Below are positions 50,916 to 59,091 of a DNA stretch of 60,601 nt, piece by piece (the stretch's first letter is position 1; each line of letters begins with the position of its first letter). The notes beneath the pieces were generated by a model. That model was given only the letters and a program-made list of their open reading frames with translations, made no database searches and was not told the origin of the DNA. The stretch covers positions 1 to 60,601 of the forward strand of contig JAJFIK010000064.1 of NCBI GenBank assembly GCA_021775005.1. Direction: 5' to 3'. Source of the DNA: Rhodospirillales bacterium (lineage in GTDB: Bacteria > Pseudomonadota > Alphaproteobacteria > JAJFIK01). A program made the translations under genes and the position numbers.

Positions 50916-52061
50916 ATGTCTCAGTTTTTCCAGTCTCTCGCCTATGAAAGACCACCCGCAATCGGCATGGCGGCACCGTGGTTTTCCGCACCAACGCCGC
51001 GCAATCCTCACTTTACTTTCTCGTCGTTGGGGGGGCGCTGGATTTTATTGCACTTTTTTGGAGATAGTCGCGTGCCGCAAAGCACGAAATTCCTCGCCGC
51101 CCTGGCAGAGAAGCCCTTCGATTTTGGTGACGATCATTTCGTAAGTTTTGGCGTTACTTATCGTCAGCGTGATTTGGAGGACGCCGCGGTTCAACGTGCT
51201 TTTCCCGAACGCCGCGTCTTTTTGGATGAAGATTTTGAAATTGCACGCCGGTATGGCCTGACAAAAACCGTTGCGGAAATAGAGGGCGGGCCCTATCGCG
51301 CGCGATGGTTTTTGCTTGACCCGACGCTGCGTGTCTATGACAGCGGAGCGCCACACGAGTACGATCGGCTTGCCAAGATTATACGAGAATTACCTTCAAC
51401 AGATGAACATGTAGGGCTCGCGGAAAACCGATTTGCGCCCGTCTTGGTTATACCCCGCGTCGTTAGCCGCGACTATTGCAAGCAACTCATTGATGTCTAC
51501 AACAAGGGCCAGCCTGAAGTTTCCGGGTTTATGCGCCAAGTTGATGGCAAGACTGTTCACCAATTTGACAAAAGTTTCAAACGGCGCAGTGATGTAAGAA
51601 TCGCAGATGAAAAGCTACGGACCGAATTACGAGCGGCGGTGCTCACACGGATCGCGCCGGAAATTCACAAAAGCTACCAATTTGATGTGACGCGTATAGA
51701 GCGGTTTATCGTGGCGTGTTATGACGCGGACGAAGGCGGGTTTTTCCGAGCGCACCGAGACAACACCACATCGGGAACGGCTCATCGCCGCATGGCGGTG
51801 ACCATCAACCTCAATACGGAAGACTATGATGGTGGCGGTCTTCGTTTTCCAGAATATGGAACAAGAGAGTTTCGCGCGCCGACAGGCGGTGCCGTCGTCT
51901 TCTCTTGCGCTTTGCTTCATGAAGCGCGCCCGGTACTTAGGGGCACGAGATATGCAACACTGCCATTCCTTTATGATGATGCGGCGGCGGAAATCCGCGC
52001 TGAAAATCGTCATTTGCTTCAACCAAGCCCCGAACCCAACGATTTGGATATGATAAAATGA
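50916..52061 (+). CDS. Redoxin-fold/2OG-Fe(II) oxygenase fusion, second copy
   Basis: The 381-residue protein is a paralogue of the one at 30.6-31.7 kb. The N-terminal redoxin-like domain (about 12-160; AIGMAAPWFSAPTPRNPHFTF, RWILLHFFGD, RWFLLDPTLRVYD) has no cysteine before residue 188. The C-terminal 2OG-Fe(II) oxygenase keeps H280-x-D282 (RAHRDNTT), H335 (ALLHEARPV) and R345, and shares TAHRR.AVTINLNT with the other copy. It is probably soluble. It overlaps the saccharopine-dehydrogenase-like gene by four bases (ATGA), so the two are translated together. The substrate is unknown. Confidence 0.86.
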   Translation: MSQFFQSLAYERPPAIGMAAPWFSAPTPRNPHFTFSSLGGRWILLHFFGDSRVPQSTKFLAALAEKPFDFGDDHFVSFGVTYRQRDLEDAAVQRAFPERRVFLDEDFEIARRYGLTKTVAEIEGGPYRARWFLLDPTLRVYDSGAPHEYDRLAKIIRELPSTDEHVGLAENRFAPVLVIPRVVSRDYCKQLIDVYNKGQPEVSGFMRQVDGKTVHQFDKSFKRRSDVRIADEKLRTELRAAVLTRIAPEIHKSYQFDVTRIERFIVACYDADEGGFFRAHRDNTTSGTAHRRMAVTINLNTEDYDGGGLRFPEYGTREFRAPTGGAVVFSCALLHEARPVLRGTRYATLPFLYDDAAAEIRAENRHLLQPSPEPNDLDMIK

Positions 52062-53293
52062 CGGATACAAAGTTTGACCTTGTTGTTTGGGGGGCCAGCG
52101 GATTTGTTGGCAAGCTAATCTGTGAATATCTGGCCAGCTCATATGGTGGCGGTTCTTTGCACTGGGCCATGGGTGGACGCAGCCAAGAAAAATTGGAGGC
52201 GGTTCGTGCCTCCCTTGGTGATGGCGCGCAAAACATCCCTATTGTTACCGGCGATGCCATGGACGCCGCCGCCCTGGATGGCATCGTTATGAGCACCAAG
52301 GTGATAATCTCAACGGTGGGGCCGTATGCCTTGTATGGCTCTGAAATGCTTGCCGCCTGTGCGCGCCACGGGGTCGATTATGTAGATCTCACGGGCGAAA
52401 CCCAGTGGATCGCCAAAATGGTTGATGCCCACCAAGACGCCGCGCAGGCCTCTGGCGCGCGCATCGTGAATTGTTGCGGCTATGACTCCATACCTTCGGA
52501 CCTGGGTGTGTTTTTGGTCAATGAATATGCCAAGGCCAATGGCAATGCCCCGTGCACGGAAATCATCATGGCGGTCAAAGCTGCCAAAGGCGGCGCCAGC
52601 GGCGGAACGATTTGGAGTTTGCTGAACGTGATTGAGGAATCGCAGCGAGATAAGGCCGTCGCGAAACTGTTGGCGAATCCCTTTGCCATTGCCCCAAAAG
52701 GTGCCAGGTCCGGCCCGCGGCAACCTTCGACAAACGTCTTGGAATATAATGCGGACTTCGGCATCTGGCTGGCACCCTTCGTCATGGCAGCCATCAACAC
52801 CCGCGTTGTTCATCGCTCAAATGCATTGATGGACTATCCCATGACGCGCGAGTTTCGCTACAGCGAGGCTATGATGACGGGCCCAGGGTTTGGCGGACGC
52901 ATGGGGGCCTATGGCCTTGCGGGCGGCTTGGGATTATTTGCTGCGCTGGCAGCCATCGCCCCAACACGCTCGTTTCTTAAGTCATTTGTCTTGCCCAAGC
53001 CGGGGGAGGGGCCTTCGAAAGAAGCCCGTGAGACAGGGTTTTTCAAACATGTGGTTTTGGGAAAAACTGAAAGCGGCGCAAAGCACGTTGCCCACGTCAC
53101 GGGCGATCGCGACCCTGGCTATGGCAGCACCGCCAAGATGATCTCCGAGGCCGCACTCTGTCTGTTGTGGGACGTACCGGAAGAAGACAAAGGGGGCGGC
53201 CTCTGGACACCGGCATCGACCATGGGGCAAAAGCTCATCGACCGGCTTGAGCAAAACGCCGGGCTGACTTTTACTATTCAAGATGCCGCCTAG
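52058..53293 (+). CDS. Saccharopine dehydrogenase-like NAD(P)-binding protein
   Basis: The 411-residue protein starts with a Rossmann motif (LVVWGASGFVGKLICEYLA, GxxGFxG), continues with AMGGRSQEKLEAVRASLG and has the fold of the saccharopine dehydrogenase-like/trans-acting enoyl reductase family (ISTVGPYALYGSEMLAACARHGVDYVDLTGE). Such proteins in mycobacteria act with lipid synthases; in Proteobacteria they are mostly uncharacterised. There is a possible membrane-interacting hydrophobic stretch near 285-310. It sits between the oxygenase and tesB in one direction. Confidence 0.87.
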   Translation: MTDTKFDLVVWGASGFVGKLICEYLASSYGGGSLHWAMGGRSQEKLEAVRASLGDGAQNIPIVTGDAMDAAALDGIVMSTKVIISTVGPYALYGSEMLAACARHGVDYVDLTGETQWIAKMVDAHQDAAQASGARIVNCCGYDSIPSDLGVFLVNEYAKANGNAPCTEIIMAVKAAKGGASGGTIWSLLNVIEESQRDKAVAKLLANPFAIAPKGARSGPRQPSTNVLEYNADFGIWLAPFVMAAINTRVVHRSNALMDYPMTREFRYSEAMMTGPGFGGRMGAYGLAGGLGLFAALAAIAPTRSFLKSFVLPKPGEGPSKEARETGFFKHVVLGKTESGAKHVAHVTGDRDPGYGSTAKMISEAALCLLWDVPEEDKGGGLWTPASTMGQKLIDRLEQNAGLTFTIQDAA

Positions 53294-53308
53294 GAAGAAC
53301 CCTCAAAA

Positions 53309-54175
53309 ATGACTGATGCCACAGAAGATCCAGTTGAGGAGCTCCTTACGCTCCTTGATCTTGAACAGATCGAAGTGAATATGTTTCGCGGGCACAGCCC
53401 CGATGTCACTTGGCAACGGGTCTTTGGCGGGCAGGTCATCGGTCAAGCGTTGACGGCGGCCTATCACACCGTTGAAGGGCGCACATGTCATTCGCTCCAT
53501 GGCTATTTCATTCGCCCGGGCGACCCCAAAATCCCCATCCTTTATGAAGTGGACCGCTCTAGGGACGGCAGAAGTTTCACAACGAGGCGCGTTGTTGCCA
53601 TTCAGCATGGGCGGCAAATTTTCAATCTCGCCGCCTCATTTCAGATAGAAGAGCAAGGCTATGAGCATCAATTCGACATGCCTGATGTTCCCATGCCGGA
53701 AGATCTAAAAAGCGAAAAAGAACTGCGCGCGGACATTATTGATAAGCTACCGCCGGAAGTTGCTGCGCATTTCCTGCGGCCCCGGCCGGTGGAAATTCGC
53801 CCAGTAGAACCGCAGGATTATCTCAACCCCCAACCAACCGGGCCCTCGCAGTACAATTGGATTCGCGCGCGGCGATCTGTGGGGGACGACATCGCCCTCA
53901 ACCAATGCATTCTTGGCTACGCCTCGGACATGACGCTCCTTGATACCTGCATTCGCCCTCATGGCATCAATTGGTTATCCGGCAAGTTGCAGACCGCAAG
54001 CCTTGATCATGCAATGTGGTTTCATATGCCGTTTGATGCGGGCGAGTGGCTCTTGTATGCCCAAGATAGTCCCAATGCCCATGGTGCGCGCGGGTTCAAC
54101 CGCGGCAGCATCTTTACGCGCGATGGCCGCTTGGTGGCGTCTGTGGTTCAAGAGGGTTTGATCCGCCCGCGGTAA
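53309..54175 (+). CDS. tesB: Acyl-CoA thioesterase II
   Basis: The 288-residue double-hotdog thioesterase hydrolyses acyl-CoA to free fatty acid and CoA. NMFRGHSPDVTWQRVFGGQVIGQALTAAYHTV (first hotdog) and LGYASDMTLLDT with the catalytic Asp (second hotdog), followed by LDHAMWFHMPF, are the TesB motifs. The length is right. It follows the saccharopine-like gene by 15 bases, and the run oxygenase, reductase, thioesterase suggests a lipid-related unit. Confidence 0.93.
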   Translation: MTDATEDPVEELLTLLDLEQIEVNMFRGHSPDVTWQRVFGGQVIGQALTAAYHTVEGRTCHSLHGYFIRPGDPKIPILYEVDRSRDGRSFTTRRVVAIQHGRQIFNLAASFQIEEQGYEHQFDMPDVPMPEDLKSEKELRADIIDKLPPEVAAHFLRPRPVEIRPVEPQDYLNPQPTGPSQYNWIRARRSVGDDIALNQCILGYASDMTLLDTCIRPHGINWLSGKLQTASLDHAMWFHMPFDAGEWLLYAQDSPNAHGARGFNRGSIFTRDGRLVASVVQEGLIRPR

Positions 54176-54308
54176 AGACGAAAATACCTTGTAATTCAAT
54201 ATGCTATGACTGTGATCTCAGATCATTTTGGAGATTTCTGGATAGCTTGTTGCCGGTTTCCATTTTCAGGTTACCATGCATCGGGTCGTTCATCGACTGG
54301 AGGGAGCC

Positions 54309-54692
54309 ATGCTGCGCAATCCTGTTTTGATCCTGACGTTGGTCGCGTCATTTTTTGTGATCCCCAATGCTTTGGCCGAATTTCCCGATGATTGGGATCG
54401 CATTGATACTCAAGTTTTTCATCGCGGAAAATCTAATGCGGAAACCGTCTTCCCACTGGATCGCCGTTATGAACGGGTGGCATTCATCTCCCGGGATGGT
54501 GGCACCCAGTGCCAGTTTGTGCGGATTGTCTTCGGCAATGGTACCGTGCAACTGATTGAAGATCAGCGATTTCGAGTGAACCGGGAACGCCGCGTAAACC
54601 TAGATGGCGATGAACGTCATGTATCCCATGTCAGGTTCCGCTGCCGGTCACGTGTTGACGGGCCAACGCGACTGATCGTTTACGCCAGGTAA
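54309..54692 (+). CDS. Small secreted protein
   Basis: The 127-residue product has a signal peptide (LRNPVLILTLVASFFVIPNALAE, cleaved near ALA|E) and a mature domain with a conserved-looking beta pattern (WDRIDTQVFHRGKSNAETVFPLDRRYERVAFISRDGGTQCQFVRIVFGNG). One Cys is near the middle and one near the end, so a disulfide is possible. It looks somewhat like DUF2541/YaaI-type periplasmic proteins. The ATG at 54309 follows GGGAGCC; an in-frame ATG at 54276 would add 11 residues before the signal peptide. It stands alone. Confidence 0.75.
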   Translation: MLRNPVLILTLVASFFVIPNALAEFPDDWDRIDTQVFHRGKSNAETVFPLDRRYERVAFISRDGGTQCQFVRIVFGNGTVQLIEDQRFRVNRERRVNLDGDERHVSHVRFRCRSRVDGPTRLIVYAR

Positions 54693-54746
54693 GGCTTGCT
54701 AGGTCCCGTTACTCAGTGAAGATTGCCCGAACAAGAGGAAAACAAC

Positions 54747-55154
54747 ATGACGATCACGGGTGGGTGTTATTGCGGCGCGGTGCGCTATGAAGCAAGTGGT
54801 GATGCAGGTTTTAAGGCGCAATGCCATTGCCGCGAGTGTCAGTTTTTTACCGGCGGGGGGCCAAACTTTTTCATGGTGATGCCAGGCGAGGGGTTTCGTT
54901 TTACCAAAGGCGAGTCCAAACCATTTGCCCGTTCGGACCTTGAAACACCGGTAACACGCGAGTTTTGTAAAGACTGCGGCACACCGCTGCTAACGCGTTC
55001 ACCGAGCTTGCCTGATGCGGTCATTCTAAAAATCGGCTCCCTGGATGATCCCAGCCAATTTGGAAGTCCGGCGGTTGCCATTTTCACTTGCGACCAGCAA
55101 AGCTTTCACATGATCCCCGAAGGTGTTCCGGCATTCGACAAATTGCCGGGTTAG
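54747..55154 (+). CDS. GFA family protein (glutathione-dependent formaldehyde-activating-like)
   Basis: The 135-residue protein has the CENP-V/GFA zinc fold: GGCYCGAVRYEASG, CHCRECQFFTGG and FCKDCGTPLLTRS, each providing cysteine ligands. Family members bind glutathione and zinc; Gfa of Paracoccus speeds S-hydroxymethylglutathione formation, though the activity of most homologues is unproven. The ATG at 54747 follows AGAGGA. The aminotransferase gene starts 13 bases later. Confidence 0.9.
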   Translation: MTITGGCYCGAVRYEASGDAGFKAQCHCRECQFFTGGGPNFFMVMPGEGFRFTKGESKPFARSDLETPVTREFCKDCGTPLLTRSPSLPDAVILKIGSLDDPSQFGSPAVAIFTCDQQSFHMIPEGVPAFDKLPG

Positions 55155-55167
55155 CACAAGGGCCATC

Positions 55168-56268
55168 ATGTCGAACTACCCCTTTAATCCGGTGACCAAG
55201 GCGTTGCCTGCTACGGTCCCTTTTGTAGGGCCTGAGGCGCAGGAGCGCGCCCGTGGGCGACCCTTCAAGGCGCGGCTTGGGGCCAATGAAAGCGGTTTTG
55301 GTCCTTCCCCAAAAGCACTTGAAGCCATGCAGGCAGCGGCCGCTGAGGTCTGGATGTATGGGGATCCGGAGAATTACGATCTCCGGCACGCTCTTGCCGC
55401 ACACCACCAAATCCCGCCGGAAAATATTGTCGTGGGCGAGGGGATCGACGGGCTCTATGGCACCGTCGCACAAATGTTTGTGGAGCCAGGGACACCCATT
55501 GCGACCTCGCTCGGGGGCTATCCGACGTTCAACTATCAAATGGCGGGGCGTGGAGCAGCAATCCACACCACCCCCTTTGTCGATGATAAAGAACACCTGA
55601 GCGGCCTTATTGAATTGGCAAAGCAAACCAGGGCGCGGCTGACCTTTCTGGCCAACCCCGACAATCCCATGGGTACCTGGTGGGACAGCGGCGCGGTCTT
55701 GGAGATGATCGCCCACATTCCAGGCGGCAATATTTTGTGCCTGGATGAAGCCTATTGTGACTTTACCCCGATGGGGACCGTGCCGCCGATTGATATCACG
55801 GACCGGCGGGTCTTGCGGTTCCGGACCTTCTCAAAAGCCTATGGCATGGCAGGCGCGCGCATTGGCTATGCCATTGGTGAGGCATCGCTGATCAAAGCAT
55901 TTGAGAAAGTACGCAATCACTTCGGTGTCAATCGCGTGGCGCAAGCGGGCGCGCTGGCAGCATTGGGGGACCAAACCTACCTGCGCAAAGTCATCAGCAA
56001 TGTGGAATTGGCGCGAGAGCGGATCTATAGCATCGCCGCCGAAAATGGATTTATAGCCATTCCATCTGCAACGAATTTTGTCGCTATAGATTGCGGCAAG
56101 GATACTGACTTCTCAGATCAGATCCTTGCGGGGCTCTTGGAGCGAGATGTCTTTGTGCGCAAACCATGGGTGGCACCGCAGAACCGTTGTATTCGCGTGA
56201 GCGTCGGGACTGATGAAGAGCTCGATCTTTTCGCCCAAGCCCTTAGAGAGACCATGGCCGCGCTGTAG
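55168..56268 (+). CDS. Histidinol-phosphate aminotransferase-like enzyme
   Basis: The 366-residue fold-type I PLP aminotransferase is close to HisC: LGANESGFGPSPKALEAM, NPDNPMGTWW, LDEAYCDF, and the PLP lysine K223 in FRTFSKAYGMAGARIGYA, with the C-terminal RVSVGT. HisC paralogues also act on aromatic amino acids, so histidine synthesis is not certain; no other his gene is in the window. The ATG at 55168 follows a GGGTTAGCACAAGGG stretch and is chosen over an earlier in-frame ATG. Confidence 0.85.
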   Translation: MSNYPFNPVTKALPATVPFVGPEAQERARGRPFKARLGANESGFGPSPKALEAMQAAAAEVWMYGDPENYDLRHALAAHHQIPPENIVVGEGIDGLYGTVAQMFVEPGTPIATSLGGYPTFNYQMAGRGAAIHTTPFVDDKEHLSGLIELAKQTRARLTFLANPDNPMGTWWDSGAVLEMIAHIPGGNILCLDEAYCDFTPMGTVPPIDITDRRVLRFRTFSKAYGMAGARIGYAIGEASLIKAFEKVRNHFGVNRVAQAGALAALGDQTYLRKVISNVELARERIYSIAAENGFIAIPSATNFVAIDCGKDTDFSDQILAGLLERDVFVRKPWVAPQNRCIRVSVGTDEELDLFAQALRETMAAL

Positions 56269-56396
56269 CCGGGCTTAGGTCAGCGGTTGGTGGGTATTTT
56301 CGCGGTCTTTTGCGGTAATCGCCGGGTTTATTTGTGAATTTCGCCGTGATGACAAAAATGTGAGGCAAATACCTGTGATTCGTCGGGCTCTGAGAC

Positions 56397-56420
56397 GTAA
56401 CGGTCTGTAAGGGTGGACAT
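56397..56420 (+). promoter_or_regulatory. GTAAC element upstream of bufA
   Basis: GTAAC lies about 75 bases upstream of the bufA start. ECF sigma factors, including the one controlling the Caulobacter bufferin operons, use -35 elements with a GTAAC-like core. The expected -10 sequence about 16 bases downstream is not clear, so this is a weak candidate. Confidence 0.25.
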
Positions 56421-56474
56421 CCCATGTTCAGGGTCAGGAAATGCCTGTCCTCAACTACGATGGAGCATCTAATT

Positions 56475-56828
56475 ATGAAAACGAAATTGACTGCTGTCGG
56501 CTTTGCCACTGCCGTTGTCCTCGCCGCTGGGTCCGCTTTTGCAGGCCCGAACGCCCAACTGGGCTTTTCAGGTTCCGGCGATGCCCAAGCCGATTTCGAC
56601 GCTTGGGTTGCAGGCACGTTCGACGGTGAATATGTCCATTGCTACGGCGTAGCCCTTGCTGGGGAAAATGATTGCGCCGCTGGTGCGGGTACGTCCTGCC
56701 AAGGGACCTCAACCGTCGACTTCCAAGGTAATGCTTGGGGCTTGGCGCCAGCTGGTACCTGCGCAGATATCACCACGCCTGATGGTAATGGCTCGCTTGC
56801 GGAACTTGATCGCAACATTCCTGCCTAA
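56475..56828 (+). CDS. bufA: BufA1-type bufferin precursor (DUF2282)
   Basis: The 117-residue precursor has a signal peptide (about 1-23, [22 protein letters not shown]) and a mature part with exactly four cysteines (C56 in [11 protein letters not shown]67 in ENDCAAG, C75 in GTSCQGTS, C96 in AGTCADIT), the DUF2282 pattern. Bufferins are ribosomally made, post-translationally modified peptides; in Caulobacter BufA1 two of the four Cys become thiooxazole groups that bind copper and protect the envelope. The ATG at 56475 is chosen for the signal peptide; a longer frame from 56424 is not conserved. The maturation genes follow directly. Confidence 0.88.
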   Translation: MKTKLTAVGFATAVVLAAGSAFAGPNAQLGFSGSGDAQADFDAWVAGTFDGEYVHCYGVALAGENDCAAGAGTSCQGTSTVDFQGNAWGLAPAGTCADITTPDGNGSLAELDRNIPA

Positions 56829-56872
56829 GGCTTGAACTAAATTTCCGGATGGACCGTCAGGAGCCGCACCCG

Positions 56873-57760
56873 ATGATGTCCCATACCACGCCTCCCAGGG
56901 CTGATATCCAGCGTGCGTCTCCCCCGATGGGCGCTGGGCTTGGGCTTAAGCCTGAGTATTATCGCGATGTGCTTGATGTTCCTGGCAACGACCTTTGGGT
57001 TGAGGTTCATCCGGAAAATTACATGACGGACGGCGGTCCTCGACTGGCTTGGTTGACAGCCATTCGTGATCGCCGTCTGCTTTCATTGCATGGCGTGGGA
57101 TTGTCGCTGGCAGGGGATGAAGCGGTGGATGCTGCTCATTTGGCGCGGTGGAAAACCCTCGTCGACCGTTTTGAGCCTGAACTCATTTCAGAGCATGTTG
57201 CCTGGTCAGTGAAGGACGGGATTTATTACGCCGACCTTCTGCCTACGCCGGCCACCAAATTGGCAGCGGATTATCTTTGCGCCAATATCGACCGCATGCA
57301 GAGCGCCCTTGGCCGCAAAATTCTTATCGAAAACCCCTCGCTTTACATCGACCTTAAGGGAGACATGAGCGAACCGGAATTTCTAACCGATATTTGCAAG
57401 CGGACCGGGTGCGGGCTGCTATTGGATGTGAACAACGTCTTCGTTACGGCTAATAATATTGGGCGGGATGCCAAGGGCTATATTGATGCGATCCCGGCGA
57501 ATTTGATCGGCGAGGTTCATCTGGCGGGGCATCGCCCGGACCCGATCCTGGGGCAAGCGCTGCTCATTGATAGCCATGACGAGGCCATCAACGAAGATGT
57601 CTGGGCGCTCTATGATTATTTGATCGCGCGGGTAGGGCCAAAGCCCACTCTGATTGAACGTGATTCAAATCTGCCGCCTTTTAAAGAATTACTCGCTGAA
57701 ACCAAACGCGCCCAGGCCAAACTAACGCAAAGCGAAGGCATGGAGCTTGCCAATGGCTGA
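56873..57760 (+). CDS. bufB: BufB, MNIO (DUF692) bufferin-modifying enzyme
   Basis: The 295-residue protein is a multinuclear non-heme iron oxidative enzyme of the DUF692 family (TIM barrel). Iron-binding motifs are in order: E-N near residue 48, H73 (LSLHGVGLSL), E107-H108 (ISEHVAW), E153-N154 (IENPS), D185 and N187 (LDVNNVF), E214-x-H216 and H220 (GEVHLAGH). Its known role is oxidation of Cys in bufferin precursors. The ATG at 56873 follows AGGAG by nine bases; the earlier ATG at 56849 has no such site. The stop overlaps the start of the next gene. Confidence 0.9.
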   Translation: MMSHTTPPRADIQRASPPMGAGLGLKPEYYRDVLDVPGNDLWVEVHPENYMTDGGPRLAWLTAIRDRRLLSLHGVGLSLAGDEAVDAAHLARWKTLVDRFEPELISEHVAWSVKDGIYYADLLPTPATKLAADYLCANIDRMQSALGRKILIENPSLYIDLKGDMSEPEFLTDICKRTGCGLLLDVNNVFVTANNIGRDAKGYIDAIPANLIGEVHLAGHRPDPILGQALLIDSHDEAINEDVWALYDYLIARVGPKPTLIERDSNLPPFKELLAETKRAQAKLTQSEGMELANG

Positions 57761-58505
57761 AACGGCTTCATTTCACGATGCCATGATTTCCAATATGCGT
57801 GGCAATTCCGAAGCGCTGGTGCCTTACCTGCGCGAAGCCTCCGACGTGGGTCGTGCGCGGGTCTATCAAAACAACATGCTGAGCGCTCTTGGCCAATCCT
57901 TGGTGGACAACTACCCCGCTGTGGCACGGCTTGTGGGCGATGAATTCATGCGCGCCCTAGCCCGCGCTTTTGCGGAAACTCACCCCTCGTCCTCGCCTCT
58001 TATGACCGCTTATGGCCGGGAATTCGCGAGCTTTATAGACGGGTTTCCGCCGACGCAATCCTTGCCCTATCTTGGCGATGTGGCGCGGCATGACTGGGCT
58101 TTTATCGAAGCGCTGTTTGCTTCTGATGAGGCACCTATGGCGGCGAGTGCACTGCAAGGGTTGGATGACGCTCAAATTGCAGCTCTTGCGCCCGGGCTGC
58201 ATCCGTCTGTGCGCACGTTGAAATCCAAGTGGAACGCATATGAAATCTGGGCCAGCAATCGCGACGAGCAGGCCTCGACAAAACTTGCGCTCAAGGAAGC
58301 ACCAAGCCACGCGCTAATCTGGCGCGGGCCATCTGGGATAACACACCGCGCGATTGCTGCGCCGGTTGCTGTTTTCCTAAGAGCTATTGACGACGGCCAG
58401 ACGCTTGGAGCCGCACAAGAGATCGCTCCAGAGCCGGAAACAATAATTTTCTTTGCGGATGCTCTACGGCTCGGAGTTTTCGGCGCAATCGACAAGACGA
58501 GGTAA
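57753..58505 (+). CDS. bufC: BufC, DUF2063 partner protein
   Basis: The 250-residue protein has the N-terminal DUF2063 pattern (SFHDAMISN..., ARVYQNNMLSALGQSLVDNYPAVARLVGDEFMRALARAF, SPLMTAYGREFASFIDGFP) that recruits the bufferin precursor to BufB, and a C-terminal domain of less certain fold. Its ATG overlaps the bufB stop (ATGGCTGA). In Caulobacter and other systems this protein forms the complex with BufB that modifies the peptide. Confidence 0.88.
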   Translation: MAETASFHDAMISNMRGNSEALVPYLREASDVGRARVYQNNMLSALGQSLVDNYPAVARLVGDEFMRALARAFAETHPSSSPLMTAYGREFASFIDGFPPTQSLPYLGDVARHDWAFIEALFASDEAPMAASALQGLDDAQIAALAPGLHPSVRTLKSKWNAYEIWASNRDEQASTKLALKEAPSHALIWRGPSGITHRAIAAPVAVFLRAIDDGQTLGAAQEIAPEPETIIFFADALRLGVFGAIDKTR

Positions 58506-59005
58506 TGACTATGTTTAACAATTTGGCCGTGACCGGGCAAAGCATCTATCTAAGTTTTAGCGGGATAACCGCGAGGTTGGAACCACTCGTTTTATTGGGC
58601 TTGCGTCTATTAGCGGCGCGCGTGTTTTGGAAATCAGGCTTAGCCAAGGTGGAAACGGTAGAGGTGCTGGGCTTTCGTCTCCCCACACCGGAAATTCAAA
58701 ACGGAACCTATTTTCTTTTTGGCAATCTCTACTTTCCCAACATGCCGGAGTGGTTCACAGATCTAGCAGCCATTGGGGCGACCATTGGGGAGCTGTCCCT
58801 GTCGCTCTTGTTGGCATTTGGATTCATTGCAAGGTTTGGGGCCTTGGGACTGCTGGTTATGACCGCCGTCATCCAAATTTTCGTATTCCCAGCGGAATGG
58901 TGGGCGGTTCATGCGTGGTGGGCAGCGGCACTTGCTGTCGTGCTGGTGCGCGGACCCGGTTTCATTTCAATTGATCAATTCATCGGGCTCAATCAAAAGA
59001 ACTGA
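58505..59005 (+). CDS. DoxX family membrane protein of the bufferin operon
   Basis: The 166-residue protein has four hydrophobic helices of the DoxX/DUF1486 type (PLVLLGLRLLAARVFWKSGLAKVE, WFTDLAAIGATIGELSLSLLLAFGFIARFGALGLLVMTAVIQIFVFP, AWWAAALAVVLVRGPG). DoxX proteins are commonly the fourth gene of bufferin operons; their exact function there is not settled. The start is 58505 or two codons later; the stop of bufC overlaps in TAATG. A stem-loop terminator follows 14 bases after the stop. Confidence 0.88.
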   Translation: MTMFNNLAVTGQSIYLSFSGITARLEPLVLLGLRLLAARVFWKSGLAKVETVEVLGFRLPTPEIQNGTYFLFGNLYFPNMPEWFTDLAAIGATIGELSLSLLLAFGFIARFGALGLLVMTAVIQIFVFPAEWWAVHAWWAAALAVVLVRGPGFISIDQFIGLNQKN

Positions 59006-59018
59006 GTGTCGCTCATAA

Positions 59019-59051
59019 AGAAAGGCCGGCATGGGGAATGCCGACCTTTCT
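59019..59051. terminator. Bidirectional terminator after the buf operon
   Basis: The stem AGAAAGG(x)CGGCAT / ATGCCG(x)CCTTTCT with a five-base loop lies between the DoxX gene and the convergent crystallin gene. It can serve both; the flanks are short T/A stretches and not long runs. Confidence 0.7.
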
Positions 59052-59091
59052 GGGGGATGCCTTGAGCCCAAGGCCCAGGGCAGGGTGAGAG

